From contig NZ_CP022110.1 in the NCBI RefSeq assembly GCF_000730165.1, forward strand, positions 2,487,501-2,551,500: 64,000 nt of DNA, read 5' to 3'. This stretch comes from Nitrospirillum viridazoti CBAmc (lineage in GTDB: Bacteria > Pseudomonadota > Alphaproteobacteria > Azospirillales > Azospirillaceae). The position numbers and the translations under genes are program-made. Shown piece by piece: positions 46,998 through 55,397 of the stretch. The stretch's first letter is position 1; each line of letters opens with the position of its first letter. The notes under the pieces were generated by a model. It ran no database searches. It was not told the DNA's origin and saw nothing but the letters and a program-made list of their open reading frames with translations.

Positions 46998-48205
46998 CTC
47001 GCTTCCCCTTTTAGATATTGCGAATTAACGGCCAATATATGTCAGAATTTATTCGTGATACATGGCAGGCCGAAGGCAAGTGTTGTATATTTTTCTCTTT
47101 AAAGGAGCAAGAAAAATTAGAAATCACCTTATAAACGGAAATGATTGACCAGGGCGGGGTAGTGGGGAGCGCCATCGCGTGTGCTGTTGCCAATGAGCTG
47201 GCAAGCAAGGGATTTGGCCGCGTCGGGCGAGGCTCCCAAAGGGGGGCGCCTCAGGATGGCGGGCCCGCCACGGGGTTGGATCCCACCGATGTGTGCTTCG
47301 GCTATGTGGTGGGCATGGCGGCTGATGCCCTGGCAAAGAGGTTTTGGGTTCCTTCAGCTCCCACTCAATGATGTAGACCAAGCTACAATCTCAGGCCGGG
47401 GGCGATGATACCGGTGGTGAGGCTCAGCCCAGGTGGGGCGAGGTCGCTGGACTTGCCCCGCCGGGGGTCGTCCCGGTCCGTGCCGAGTCGGTCGACTGGG
47501 CGCCCCAGCCCACGCTGGCCCGGGATGAGGGCGTATTCAGTTCTCCAATATTCGGTGTGGCTATCCGCCGCCGGCGATGCTTGGTCCCGGCGACCGCCCA
47601 TTCTGTGCTGAAGGCGCGCCCTGGGGGGCACAGCAACGCCGTACGCGGTCGCGCTTTCCGATAGCGAGCCCATGGCCTTAGCGGGTCTATGGGAGGATTG
47701 GCAGGACCGCCGCACCGGACACTGGACTAATCCGTGGCCATCATGACTATGAGGGCGAACAGCTTACTGGCGTCGCTTTGCGGCCGCATGCCGGTAATTC
47801 TAACCTCCCCGTATTGGGCGCGCTGGCTTGGGGGGAGGGGCCTAGCGATGAAGGCGCCGTCCGCGATTTAGTGCGTCCGTTCCCGCAGGACCGCGTTCGC
47901 GCCTGGCAGGTTAGGCCGGAACTATGTTCGGGGCGGATCAAGAGGGGGTGTTGACCCCGGTGGGACCGGAGATTGCATCCCCGTATATCCCCGTTTGAAT
48001 GGGGATAGGCTGTTCTGAACTGCTGTGAGGCCTGATCAAATCAGGTACAGTGAATGAACGAACGTGGAATACAACCCAGGGCACAGTCTTCGGGAGGCAG
48101 GGGCTAAAAAGAGAGATGGACCCGACTCGGGCACTTGGCGGTGATCGCCCGGAGGTAAGCACCACGCCCTACCTTCATTCTTACGATGTCCGATATAAAA
48201 TTACG
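46998..48205. other. 1.2-kb gene-poor region
   Basis: No open frame here has convincing length, composition or start signal on either strand. GC is mixed. There are small hairpins, for example TATCCCC-GTTTGAAT-GGGGATA around 47982-48004. The stretch may hold decayed genes, promoters of the flanking leftward gene at 46997, or an untranslated RNA. Confidence 0.5.
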
Positions 48206-48892
48206 CTAATAGTCCTTCATCTTATTATCCATCTCCAGAGAACCTATAGTTAAAAATTTAACAAAGTCCCCATCCTTGTACACTCTATATAAAAAATGGT
48301 TGCGGTGATTTTGCCCATAAATGTCCTTATAGTATATAAATCCATAAATATACACCGTTGACGTTAAATTATAGGCCATTTCAAGTTTCTGCATTTCAAA
48401 CGGCACCATGAATCCGCGAGTCATTTCTTCTTGTGATTGGAAAATTTCACCAACATACTGTTTTTGATTCAGCTTTTCCTGAGATTCAACGAATGATTCC
48501 ACCTCAGGAATATCAAGAACGTTACCAGGATAAGTCGATTGTATATTATAGCTAACAATTACTGATGAGGCCAACGTCTGGCCGTAATTGTGGACATAAA
48601 ATTCTATCCTATTCTGTCTTTCGGCAGAATTATCCGGTTTTGAGTTTCTAAACTTGCAAGAAGCACAATAAATATCAAAAATATCATTTGGTCCGCTTTT
48701 TGATATAGGTCCTAGATATGCCCTCGTCGCCTCCCGCGCCTGTTCCCGTGCCACATATATTTGGCCACCCGCAAATAGAGCGCTAAACCCAGTAAACACT
48801 GCACTAGCTATGGTCGCCACCAAAACGAAATTTGACGATGTGAAAATTCTCTTAGGCAACGCACCATTGTCAGATGACTGAGCAGTATCCAC
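48206..48892 (-). CDS. Low-GC membrane-anchored protein (moron)
   Basis: A 228-residue protein. Residues about 20-45 form one membrane span (LVATIASAVFTGFSALFAGG) after a short cytoplasmic N-terminus. The helix REQAREATRAYLGPISK follows, and then a soluble domain with a Cys-x2-Cys (YCASCKFRN) and beta segments (IEFYVHNYGQTLASSVIVSY). This layout is common in poorly characterised bacterial accessory proteins. AT-rich composition, leftward orientation and place next to the integrase suggest a lysogenic-conversion or exclusion gene. No defined family. Confidence 0.65.
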   Translation of the reverse strand: MDTAQSSDNGALPKRIFTSSNFVLVATIASAVFTGFSALFAGGQIYVAREQAREATRAYLGPISKSGPNDIFDIYCASCKFRNSKPDNSAERQNRIEFYVHNYGQTLASSVIVSYNIQSTYPGNVLDIPEVESFVESQEKLNQKQYVGEIFQSQEEMTRGFMVPFEMQKLEMAYNLTSTVYIYGFIYYKDIYGQNHRNHFLYRVYKDGDFVKFLTIGSLEMDNKMKDY

Positions 48893-49025
48893 CTACCCCT
48901 CCCCCGCTACATCACGCCTTAATGTTCAGGTAAACGTCCGGAAAGGGCGTTGCGAAACCCAATGCCGTAGACATTGCCCTGCTCGCGGACATTGCGCCAG
49001 TGGCATGATTACAATAGCGGCGTTG

Positions 49026-50269
49026 TCATTCTGCTGCGCATTTGGTCTGATCAATAATTGAGTCGGGGCGACTGAGACAGAAGGATGCCCAATCCTCCAT
49101 GAGGGCGCGTCGTTTGTCGAATAGATCGCCGCGCTGATAGGCCGCGACGGTCTTGTCCTTCTGTGTATGGGCCAAGGCGGCTTCCGCAACGTCAAAGGCG
49201 TGGGTAGTTTTCTCAGCTGCCCATGTGCGGAACGTTGCCCTGAAGCCGTGTGGCGTCGCCCCGTCATATCCCGCCGTTCGCTTCAGCACCATGCGCATGG
49301 CCATGTTGCTGAGCGGTTGGCCCGCCTTCTGTCCCGGAAAAATGAACTCCCCGGTCCGCAAGCTCGCCAGCTTGCGTAGCAACGCCAACGCCGGCTCCGT
49401 CAGGGGTACGCGGTGTTCCGCGCCTGCCTTCATTCGTGCGGCCGGCACTGTCCAGCTGCGGTCGGTCAAGTCGATCTCTGACCAGGTGGCGTGCAGGACT
49501 TCGCTAGTCCGGGTCGCGGTGAGCACGGCGAGTTCCAGCGCCCGGGCGCCCAGGCCGTCGTGTACCTGCAAGCGAGGGAAGAATTCTGGCATGCTGTCGT
49601 AGTGGACAGCCGCGTGATGTCCCCTCTTCCGCACCTGGTTGTACGCCGGTAAGACCATCTCGAGATGACCTGACCAGCGTGCAGGGTTCTCCCCATCTCG
49701 AAGACCCAGGACGCGGGCCGCGTCCAGCGTCCGCTCCAGCCGGCCCCTGAGTCGGGCGGCGGTTTCCGTTATCTCGTACCAGATGGGGCGCAGGATCTTC
49801 AGGATGTGGTCCGTGGTGACTTCTGCCGGTCGCAGTTCCCCAATGACCGGAAAGGCGTACCGCTCCAAGGTGGAATGCCATTGCGCAACGTGAACTGGGT
49901 TCTTCCAGGTCGGGGCCATGGACCTAATGTAGTCATCTGCGACTTGTTTAAACGTTATGGCTGGCAGCTCCGATTTCGTCGTGTGGGTTTCGGCGTCTCG
50001 GTGGTCCAGTGGGTCGATGTTGTCCGCTAGCAGTTCGCGGGCGGCATCCGCCTTTGCGCGAGCTGCTGCCAGCCCCACAACCGCGCGACGCGCCCCAGTC
50101 CCATTTCCCGCCGGCGCCCCTGAAGCTGATACCGAAAGATCCAGGACTTCGTGCCTGTCTCGGTGATGCGAAGGTACAGCCCGTCCCCGTCCGGATGCAT
50201 GCCGGGTGTGTTCAGGCTGGCGACCGTGCGGGCTGACAGTTTGGCCATAGATTTCATGCTCTTAGGCAT
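49026..50269 (-). pseudogene. Tyrosine integrase, frameshifted near N-terminus
   Basis: The first part (50269 leftward: KLSARTVASLNTPGMHPDGD, WIFRYQLQGRRREMGLG) is the DUF4102 arm-binding domain of P4-type integrases. It runs out of frame near 50085. The rest continues in another frame from about 50078: AAARAKADAARELLADNIDP, the core-binding domain (ITFKQVADDYIRSM) and the catalytic domain, with Arg in TATRTSEVL, HGFRATFRTWA and the Tyr in TVAAYQRGD. Removal of one CG from a CGCG run would join the parts as GRVAVVGLAAARA. Either a real inactivating mutation or a sequencing error. Confidence 0.85.
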
Positions 50270-50274
50270 CAAAG

Positions 50275-50325
50275 TGGTGGGCTGGTGAAGGTGGGCTAGG
50301 CCAGCCCACCTTCACCAGCCCACCA
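50275..50325. repeat. Perfect 23-bp inverted repeat between integrase and tRNA
   Basis: Arms 50275-50297 and 50303-50325 are exact complements with a 5-nt loop AGGCC. Each arm contains GGTGGGCT twice, separated by GGTGAA. It ends a few bases before the integrase start codon, so the transcript would begin with a very stable hairpin. It may regulate integrase translation or bind recombination proteins. Confidence 0.75.
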
Positions 50326-50439
50326 TCTGACACCGAATTGAGACAGTCAACGGCGATGCGCAGCGGCGCGCCTGCCCCTGCCTTTTTGGCAGAAATCCTG
50401 AGTTTCTCGGTGTGCCGCGACGTGGCGCGACGTGGGGGG

Positions 50440-50529
50440 TGGCGGAGAGGGTGGGATTCGAACCCACGGAACCATCGCTGGTTCAACGGTTTTCGAGACC
50501 GCCCCGTTCGACCGCTCCGGCACCTCTCC
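50440..50529 (-). tRNA. tRNA-Ser(CGA)
   Basis: Read leftward, the sequence starts GGAGAGGTGCCGGAGCGGTC and has a long variable arm as in class II tRNAs. The anticodon loop CTCGAAA gives anticodon CGA. GGTTCGAATCC forms the T-loop and CCTCTCC-G pairs the acceptor, with CCA encoded at 50440-50442. Its 3' end borders the prophage and is the probable integration site. Confidence 0.95.
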
Positions 50530-50650
50530 GTATCCATTCCCGTGTCCGGCCCCCGTTTTGCTGTCGAACGGGAAAGGGGCCGGCTGGCGAAGCGGCGCGG
50601 AACGTAGCGGAAGCGGATGGCCAGCGCAAGCGCTATATGTGCGAAAAGTT

Positions 50651-51559
50651 TCAGGCGCGGCGGGGCTTCCAGCTGGCAATGACGGCGCCGGCGATGATGA
50701 GCAGGCAGGAGGCAGCCACCACGCCGCTGGGCTGGGCCCGGCCGGCCAGGATCAACAGCAGGGTGGACAGAAGCGGTGTGGCGTAGCTGAGCGCACCCAG
50801 GGTGTGGATGTCGCCCTTCTTCATGCCGATGTCCCATACGAAGAAGGCCGCCCCAACGGGGCCCAGACCCATCAGCGTCAGCAAGGTCCATTGCCCGGCG
50901 TCGGGCGCCACCGTCGCCTCCAGTCCCCAATGGCAGAGGGCCGACAGCGCCGCGGTGGCCAGGCAGAAGAAGGCCACGGCGTCGGTGGGCACGGCGCCCA
51001 GCAGGCGCGACAGGGTGGAATAGGCACCCCAGGTGACGGCGGCGCCGGCGGCGGCCAGGAAGCCCGGCAGATAGGCGGGGTCGATGGCGATGCCCCGGCC
51101 GCCGGTCACCAGCAGGCTGGTGCCCGCCAGCCCGACCAGGGCGCCCAGCACCTGGCGGCGGCCCAGGCGCTCCCCCGGCAGCAGCCCGGCGAACAGCACG
51201 ATCAACAGGGGCCACAGATAGTTGATGAGGTTGGCCTCCGCCGCCGGCGCCGACTTCAGCGCCAGGAAGTACAGGAAGTGATAGCCGAACAGTCCCCCCA
51301 CCCCCAGCAGCCAGGCGACAGGGGGCTGGCGCAACGCCGACCAGGGTGACCGGCCGCGCGCCGCCATCCACACGATGCCGACCAGGCCAGCCACGGCGAA
51401 GGCCACCGCCTCGATCTCGAACGGCGGGATGGGGCCGGTCAGCGTGGTCAGCAGCGCCAGGGTGGACCACAGCAGGATGGCGCTGGCACCGATGAGGGTG
51501 GCCCGCCGGGCGGTCATGCCGCCCACCGCCGCCTTGTCGTTCCCAACCGCGCTGTCCAT
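50651..51559 (-). CDS. DMT-superfamily exporter, YddG-like
   Basis: About 302 residues from the ATG at 51559; an ATG at 51517 (MTARRATLIGASAILLWSTL) is also possible and matches the family start better. There are ten hydrophobic segments, in two EamA repeats. The start resembles YddG, an aromatic amino-acid exporter, more than other EamA proteins. Located in the inner membrane. The NUDIX gene lies six bases upstream, so the two are probably co-transcribed. Substrate not determinable here. Confidence 0.85.
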   Translation of the reverse strand: MDSAVGNDKAAVGGMTARRATLIGASAILLWSTLALLTTLTGPIPPFEIEAVAFAVAGLVGIVWMAARGRSPWSALRQPPVAWLLGVGGLFGYHFLYFLALKSAPAAEANLINYLWPLLIVLFAGLLPGERLGRRQVLGALVGLAGTSLLVTGGRGIAIDPAYLPGFLAAAGAAVTWGAYSTLSRLLGAVPTDAVAFFCLATAALSALCHWGLEATVAPDAGQWTLLTLMGLGPVGAAFFVWDIGMKKGDIHTLGALSYATPLLSTLLLILAGRAQPSGVVAASCLLIIAGAVIASWKPRRA

Positions 51560-51564
51560 GCCTG

Positions 51565-52056
51565 TTACCCCGGTCCGGCGGCGGCCCGCGCCGCCCAACC
51601 CAGATCCACCACCGCCTTGATCGAGGGCCAGGTCACCAGCCGCTCGCAAGCCGCCCGGTCGGCCCACAGCGCCGCCGCCGCGTCATCACCTGCCTGGGGC
51701 TCCCCGCCCGCGTATTCCGCCATGATTTCCACGATGGTGAAGTGGAAGCGCACGCGGGGCTCCACCTCCGGCCCGGCACCCTGGGGACGCGGATCGCGGG
51801 TGATGCCGTCCACCGCCGTCAGCACGGTGTAGGGCCGGCAGGCGATGGCGGTTTCCTCCCGCACCTCGCGCGCCGCCGTCTGGAACAGGGTTTCGCCCAA
51901 TTCCTGGCTGCCGCCCGGCAGGCACCATTCCCCGGCCAGGGGCGCCTTGGCCCGTCGGATCAGCAGCAACTGGCCCCCCTTCCACACCAGCACGCCAACG
52001 CCCACGCGGGGCTGGTCGGGATAAAGATGCGGTGAGGCGGACGGCTGGTCGGACAT
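51565..52056 (-). CDS. NUDIX hydrolase
   Basis: A 163-residue protein. The Nudix box GGSQELGETLFQTAAREVRE followed by ETAI matches GX5EX7REUXEEXGU except for Ala at the last Gly. VGVGVLVWKGGQLLLIRRAK and CLPGGSQ precede it as usual. Such enzymes hydrolyse nucleoside diphosphates linked to other groups, with a metal held by the box glutamates. It is followed after six bases by the exporter gene. Substrate unknown. Confidence 0.92.
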   Translation of the reverse strand: MSDQPSASPHLYPDQPRVGVGVLVWKGGQLLLIRRAKAPLAGEWCLPGGSQELGETLFQTAAREVREETAIACRPYTVLTAVDGITRDPRPQGAGPEVEPRVRFHFTIVEIMAEYAGGEPQAGDDAAAALWADRAACERLVTWPSIKAVVDLGWAARAAAGPG

Positions 52057-52074
52057 GCGGCATCCATGACAAAA

Positions 52075-52098
52075 GGCGGGCCCGTCACCGGACCCGCC
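52075..52098 (-). terminator. Terminator of pha operon
   Basis: Read leftward, GGCGGGTCCG-GTGA-CGGGCCCGCC followed by TTTT. It lies between phaB (ending 52256) and the NUDIX gene (starting 52056). Confidence 0.75.
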
Positions 52099-52255
52099 CC
52101 TGTCATACCTTAAGACATGCGCCTCAGGCTAATGCCTCACCACTCGCCCCCCCAGGCTGCAACTGCAGCTGCCGGAGCGTTTTGGGGGGTGCCGCGACTG
52201 AAACGCGCGGATCAGCAAAGGCCACGGATGTGGCCGCCCGGCGCCTGAAGGACCC

Positions 52256-52981
52256 TTAATACATGTGCTGTCCGCCGTTGATGGACAGCGTGGAGCCAGT
52301 AATGAAGCCGGCGTCGTCCGCCACCAGGAACAGCACGCCGCGGGCGATCTCCTCCGCCTTGCCCAGGCGACCGACGGGAATCTTGGCGACGATCTTCTCC
52401 AGCACGTTGGGCGGCACGGCGCGAACCATGTCGGTGTCGATGTAGCCCGGGGCGATGGCGTTGACCGTCACGCCCTTGCCCGCCCCTTCCTGCGCCATGG
52501 CCTTGGTGAAGCCATGGATGCCGGACTTGGCGGCGGCGTAGTTCACCTGGCCGTACTGGCCGGCCTGGCCGTTGATCGAGCCGATGTTGACGATACGGCC
52601 GAAGCCGCGCGCCCGCATGCCGTCGATGGCCACGCGGCAGGTGTTGAAGCAGGAGGCGAGGTTGGTCTGGATGACCTCGTTCCACTGCTCGAAATCCATG
52701 CGGTGCAGCACGCCGTCGCGGGTGATGCCGGCGTTGTTGACGATGATCTCGATCGGGCCCAGCTCATGCTCGATCTTGGTCATGCCGTGCCGCACATCCT
52801 CGAAGCTGGCCACGTCGAAGCGATAGGCGGGAATGCCCGTCCGCTCCGTGAACTCGCGCGCCTTCTGCTCGTTGCCGCCGTAGTTGGCCGCAACCTTGTA
52901 GCCGGCGTCCCTCAGCGCCACCGAGATGGCTTCACCGATGCCGCGGGTACCACCCGTCACCAATGCAACACGCGCTGTCAT
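52256..52981 (-). CDS. phaB: Acetoacetyl-CoA reductase
   Basis: A 241-residue SDR enzyme of polyhydroxybutyrate synthesis: reduction of acetoacetyl-CoA to (R)-3-hydroxybutyryl-CoA with NADPH. VTGGTRGIGEAISVALRDAG is the cofactor-binding glycine motif and NNAGITRDG is the structural NNAG motif. INGQAGQYGQVNYAAAKSGI contains the catalytic Tyr-x3-Lys, and the ending LSINGGQHMY is typical of PhaB. It lies downstream of phaA on the same strand, with a hairpin in the gap. Cytoplasmic. Confidence 0.95.
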   Translation of the reverse strand: MTARVALVTGGTRGIGEAISVALRDAGYKVAANYGGNEQKAREFTERTGIPAYRFDVASFEDVRHGMTKIEHELGPIEIIVNNAGITRDGVLHRMDFEQWNEVIQTNLASCFNTCRVAIDGMRARGFGRIVNIGSINGQAGQYGQVNYAAAKSGIHGFTKAMAQEGAGKGVTVNAIAPGYIDTDMVRAVPPNVLEKIVAKIPVGRLGKAEEIARGVLFLVADDAGFITGSTLSINGGQHMY

Positions 52982-53119
52982 CTAATCCTCCCCTTTATCA
53001 CGAGTCAGAATACGACCATGGAGCGTCACGCTTCAGGAGGATCGGCATACGCCCGGCATCCCGGCCCCCCACCCCGGACCGGCGCGATCATTCCACGCCA
53101 ACCCCAGGTAAACCCTAGA

Positions 53120-53160
53120 TGGTTGCGCGGCCGGAAAGATCGTTTCCGGCCGCGCAACCA
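53120..53160. terminator. Strong hairpin between phaA and phaB
   Basis: Perfect 18-bp arms (53120-53137 and 53143-53160) with a 5-nt loop, directly after the phaA stop and about 140 bp before phaB. No U-run follows. It could stabilise or process the mRNA, or act as a partial terminator. Confidence 0.6.
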
Positions 53161-53166
53161 CATCAT

Positions 53167-54342
53167 TCAGTCGCGGGCCACGCACATGGCGATGCCCATG
53201 CCGCCGCCGATGCAGAGCGTGACCAGGCCCTTCTTGGCGTCACGCTTCTGCATCTCATGCAGCAAGGTCACCAGCACACGGGCGCCCGAGGCACCGATGG
53301 GGTGACCAAGGGCGATGGCGCCGCCGTTGACGTTCACCTTGTCGTCGGGCCAGCCCATGTCCTTGTTCACGGCGCAGGCCTGCGCGGCGAAGGCCTCGTT
53401 GGCCTCCACCAGGTCCAGGTCGGCCACGGTCCAGCCGGCGCGCTGCAGCGCCAGCTTGCTGGCCGGGATGGGGCCCGTGCCCATGATGGACGGGTCGACG
53501 CCGGCGGTGGCCCAGGAAACGATGCGGGCCAGCGGCTTCAAACCGCGCTTGGCTGCGTTTTCGGCCGTCATCAGCACCAGCGCCGCGGCGCCGTCGTTGA
53601 TGCCCGAGGCGTTGCCGGCGGTAACGGTGCCGTCCTTGGCGAAGGCTGGGCGCAGCTTGGCCAGCGTCTCGGCCGTGGTGCCGGCCTTGGGGTATTCGTC
53701 AGCCTCGACCACCACGTCGCCCTTGCGGCCGGGCACGGTGACGGGGACGATCTCATCCTTGAAGCGGCCGGCCTTCTGCGCGGCCTCGGCCTTCTGCTGG
53801 CTGCCGGCGGCAAAGGCGTCCTGGGCATCGCGGGAGATTTCCCACTTCTTGGCCACGTTCTCGGCCGTCGTGCCCATGTGGTAGTTGTTGAAGGCGTCCC
53901 ACAGGCCGTCCTTGATCATGGTGTCCACCATGCTGGCGTCACCCATCTTGGTGCCGTTGCGCAGGTGGATGGCGTGGGGGGCCTGGCTCATGCTTTCCAT
54001 GCCGCCGGCCACCACCACCTCGGCCTCGCCCAGGCGGATGGCCTGAAAACCCTGGGCCACGGCACGCAGGCCGGACCCGCAGACCTGGTCCAGGGTGTAG
54101 GCCGTGCGCTCCACCGGCACGCCGGCGGCGACGGACACTTGGCGGGCGCTGTTCTGGCCGGTGGCGGCCTTCAGCACATGGCCCAGCACGACCTCGGACA
54201 CCTCGGCGGCGTCGACATGGGCGCGGCGCAGGGCCTCGGTGACGGCCACGGTGCCAAGAGCGACAGCCGACAGGCTGCTGAGCGCACCGTTGAAGCTGCC
54301 GATGGGCGTGCGCGCGGCGCCGGCGATGACCACTTCGACCAT
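53167..54342 (-). CDS. phaA: Acetyl-CoA acetyltransferase (beta-ketothiolase)
   Basis: A 391-residue thiolase that condenses two acetyl-CoA to acetoacetyl-CoA. The acyl-accepting Cys88 lies in [31 protein letters not shown] carries the His of the active site and [11 protein letters not shown] the second Cys. Length equals that of typical PhaA/AtoB enzymes. It is the first gene of the leftward phaA-phaB pair. The synthase phaC is not in the window. Confidence 0.96.
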   Translation of the reverse strand: MVEVVIAGAARTPIGSFNGALSSLSAVALGTVAVTEALRRAHVDAAEVSEVVLGHVLKAATGQNSARQVSVAAGVPVERTAYTLDQVCGSGLRAVAQGFQAIRLGEAEVVVAGGMESMSQAPHAIHLRNGTKMGDASMVDTMIKDGLWDAFNNYHMGTTAENVAKKWEISRDAQDAFAAGSQQKAEAAQKAGRFKDEIVPVTVPGRKGDVVVEADEYPKAGTTAETLAKLRPAFAKDGTVTAGNASGINDGAAALVLMTAENAAKRGLKPLARIVSWATAGVDPSIMGTGPIPASKLALQRAGWTVADLDLVEANEAFAAQACAVNKDMGWPDDKVNVNGGAIALGHPIGASGARVLVTLLHEMQKRDAKKGLVTLCIGGGMGIAMCVARD

Positions 54343-54733
54343 GATGTTCCTCTCTTCCCGAACGATTTCATGCCCCGTCTATCATAGGGCGGCCCGCCCC
54401 ACCGGCGCCCCTGTCAAGGTTAACGGGGCCGGCGGGAAAGGCGGTGGAAATTCCGGTGGGGGCGGCCTTTCGCCATCCCCCGCCCCTACTCTTGGCCATT
54501 TACCAATCCGGGCGCAAGCATGCTCGCCAGCCGCCGCACCACCAAAGCGCGAAACACCCTTGCGTAAGGTTGCGCCCTTACGTCGAAACTTAACTTGCGC
54601 CTGCGGACGCCGCCCTGATTCGGATCAAACGCCGCACACGTCCTGCCCCCTGTGACGTCGCGCACTCGGCATTCGGGACGAAGCCGCTATATTGAGTGCT
54701 CGCTCACTCTTTATTCTCATCTCGGTGGTTCCC
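54343..54733. other. Divergent promoter region of phaA and tetR
   Basis: No gene. It contains an inverted repeat CGTAAGG-TTGCGC-CCTTACG (54563-54582) and three TTGCGT/TTGCGC copies nearby, possible sites for a pha regulator. Close to the TetR gene is a palindromic motif described separately. Confidence 0.5.
54692..54709. promoter_or_regulatory. TetR operator candidate 1
   Basis: TTGAGTGCTCGCTCACTC, an inverted-repeat-like site 25 bp before the TetR start. It shares the TGAGTG and GCTCA half-sites with the element at 55352-55369, so autoregulation is likely. Confidence 0.6.
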
Positions 54734-55303
54734 ATGGCCCGGCCCAAAAGCGAAGAGAAGCGCGACGCCATCCTGGCGGCGGCGGTGCGGGTTGTCGCCG
54801 ACCAGGGCTTGGGCGCGCCCACCGCCCGCATCGCCAGCCTGGCCGGCGTGGCGGAGGGCACGCTGTTCACCTATTTCGCCACCAAGGATCTGCTGCTGAA
54901 CCAGTTGTACCTGGCGCTGAAGGCGGAATTGCGCGACGCCATGATGACCGCCTATCCCGCCGGCGGCCCGTTGCGTGACCGGGTGCGCCACATCTGGGAC
55001 CGCTATGTCGACTGGGGCGTGCGCGACCCGGCCAAGCGGCGCGCCATGGCCCAGCTGATCGTGTCGGACCGCCTGACGCCCGAGACGCGAGCACTGGGCA
55101 GCGAGGGGTTCGCCCGCATCGACGGCGTGGTGCGGGAGGGCGTGGCCCAAGGCCTGATGCGGGACCAGCCGCCCGACTTCGTGGCCGCCATCCTGACCTC
55201 GCTGGCAGAAACCACCATGGATTTCATCCTGCGCCAGCCGGACAGCGCCGAGCGTTACCGCGCCGCCGGTTTCGACGCCCTCTGGAACGCCCTCAGCCGC
55301 TGA
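54734..55303 (+). CDS. TetR-family transcriptional regulator
   Basis: A 189-residue protein from the ATG at 54734; the upstream ATG at 54692 would overlap the operator. The N-terminal HTH is clear: KRDAILAAAVRVVADQGLGA, PTARIASLAGVAEGTLFTYF and ATKDLLLNQLY. The C-terminal ligand domain is helical (LIVSDRLTPETRALGSEGFA). Matching palindromes before this gene and before the SDR gene 95 bp downstream point to control of both. Ligand unknown. Confidence 0.92.
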   Translation: MARPKSEEKRDAILAAAVRVVADQGLGAPTARIASLAGVAEGTLFTYFATKDLLLNQLYLALKAELRDAMMTAYPAGGPLRDRVRHIWDRYVDWGVRDPAKRRAMAQLIVSDRLTPETRALGSEGFARIDGVVREGVAQGLMRDQPPDFVAAILTSLAETTMDFILRQPDSAERYRAAGFDALWNALSR

Positions 55304-55351
55304 CGGCCGAGGCGCAGTCACCTGGCCTACGCCCGTTTTTCGCCTGATAAA

Positions 55352-55369
55352 TGAGTGATTGATCGCTCA
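55352..55369. promoter_or_regulatory. TetR operator candidate 2, before SDR gene
   Basis: TGAGTGATTGATCGCTCA, arms match at 7 of 8 positions. It lies 29 bp before the SDR start and resembles the element in front of tetR. Confidence 0.65.
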
Positions 55370-55397
55370 ATTCATTACCCTCAACGGAGTCGTCATC

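Larger units (their letters stand above)
1..50442. mobile_element. Lambda-like prophage (left end outside window)
   Basis: The segment holds convergent and divergent early operons, a repressor region, a complete siphovirus head-tail module, lysis genes and an integrase directly next to the 3' end of a tRNA-Ser gene. The integrase reads away from the tRNA in the same direction, as in P4-type tRNA integrations. The right boundary is placed at the tRNA 3' end. I could not find a repeat of the tRNA 3' end near the left edge, so the left boundary is not in view. The tail-fibre gene carries an IS and the integrase is frameshifted, so the element is probably not fully functional. Confidence 0.9.

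Noticed and set aside
47141-47720. Short ORFs in the gene-poor region
   Set aside because: Low length, biased composition, no start signals and no similarity to anything recognisable.
50338-50607. Small ORFs reading through the tRNA-Ser region
   Set aside because: The peptide GWDSNPRN and similar are the usual false translation of a tRNA gene.
52157-52168. CTGC-AACT-GCAG, resembling a published PhaR site form
   Set aside because: It lies downstream of phaB rather than before the pha operon, in a CTGC-rich stretch; probably chance.
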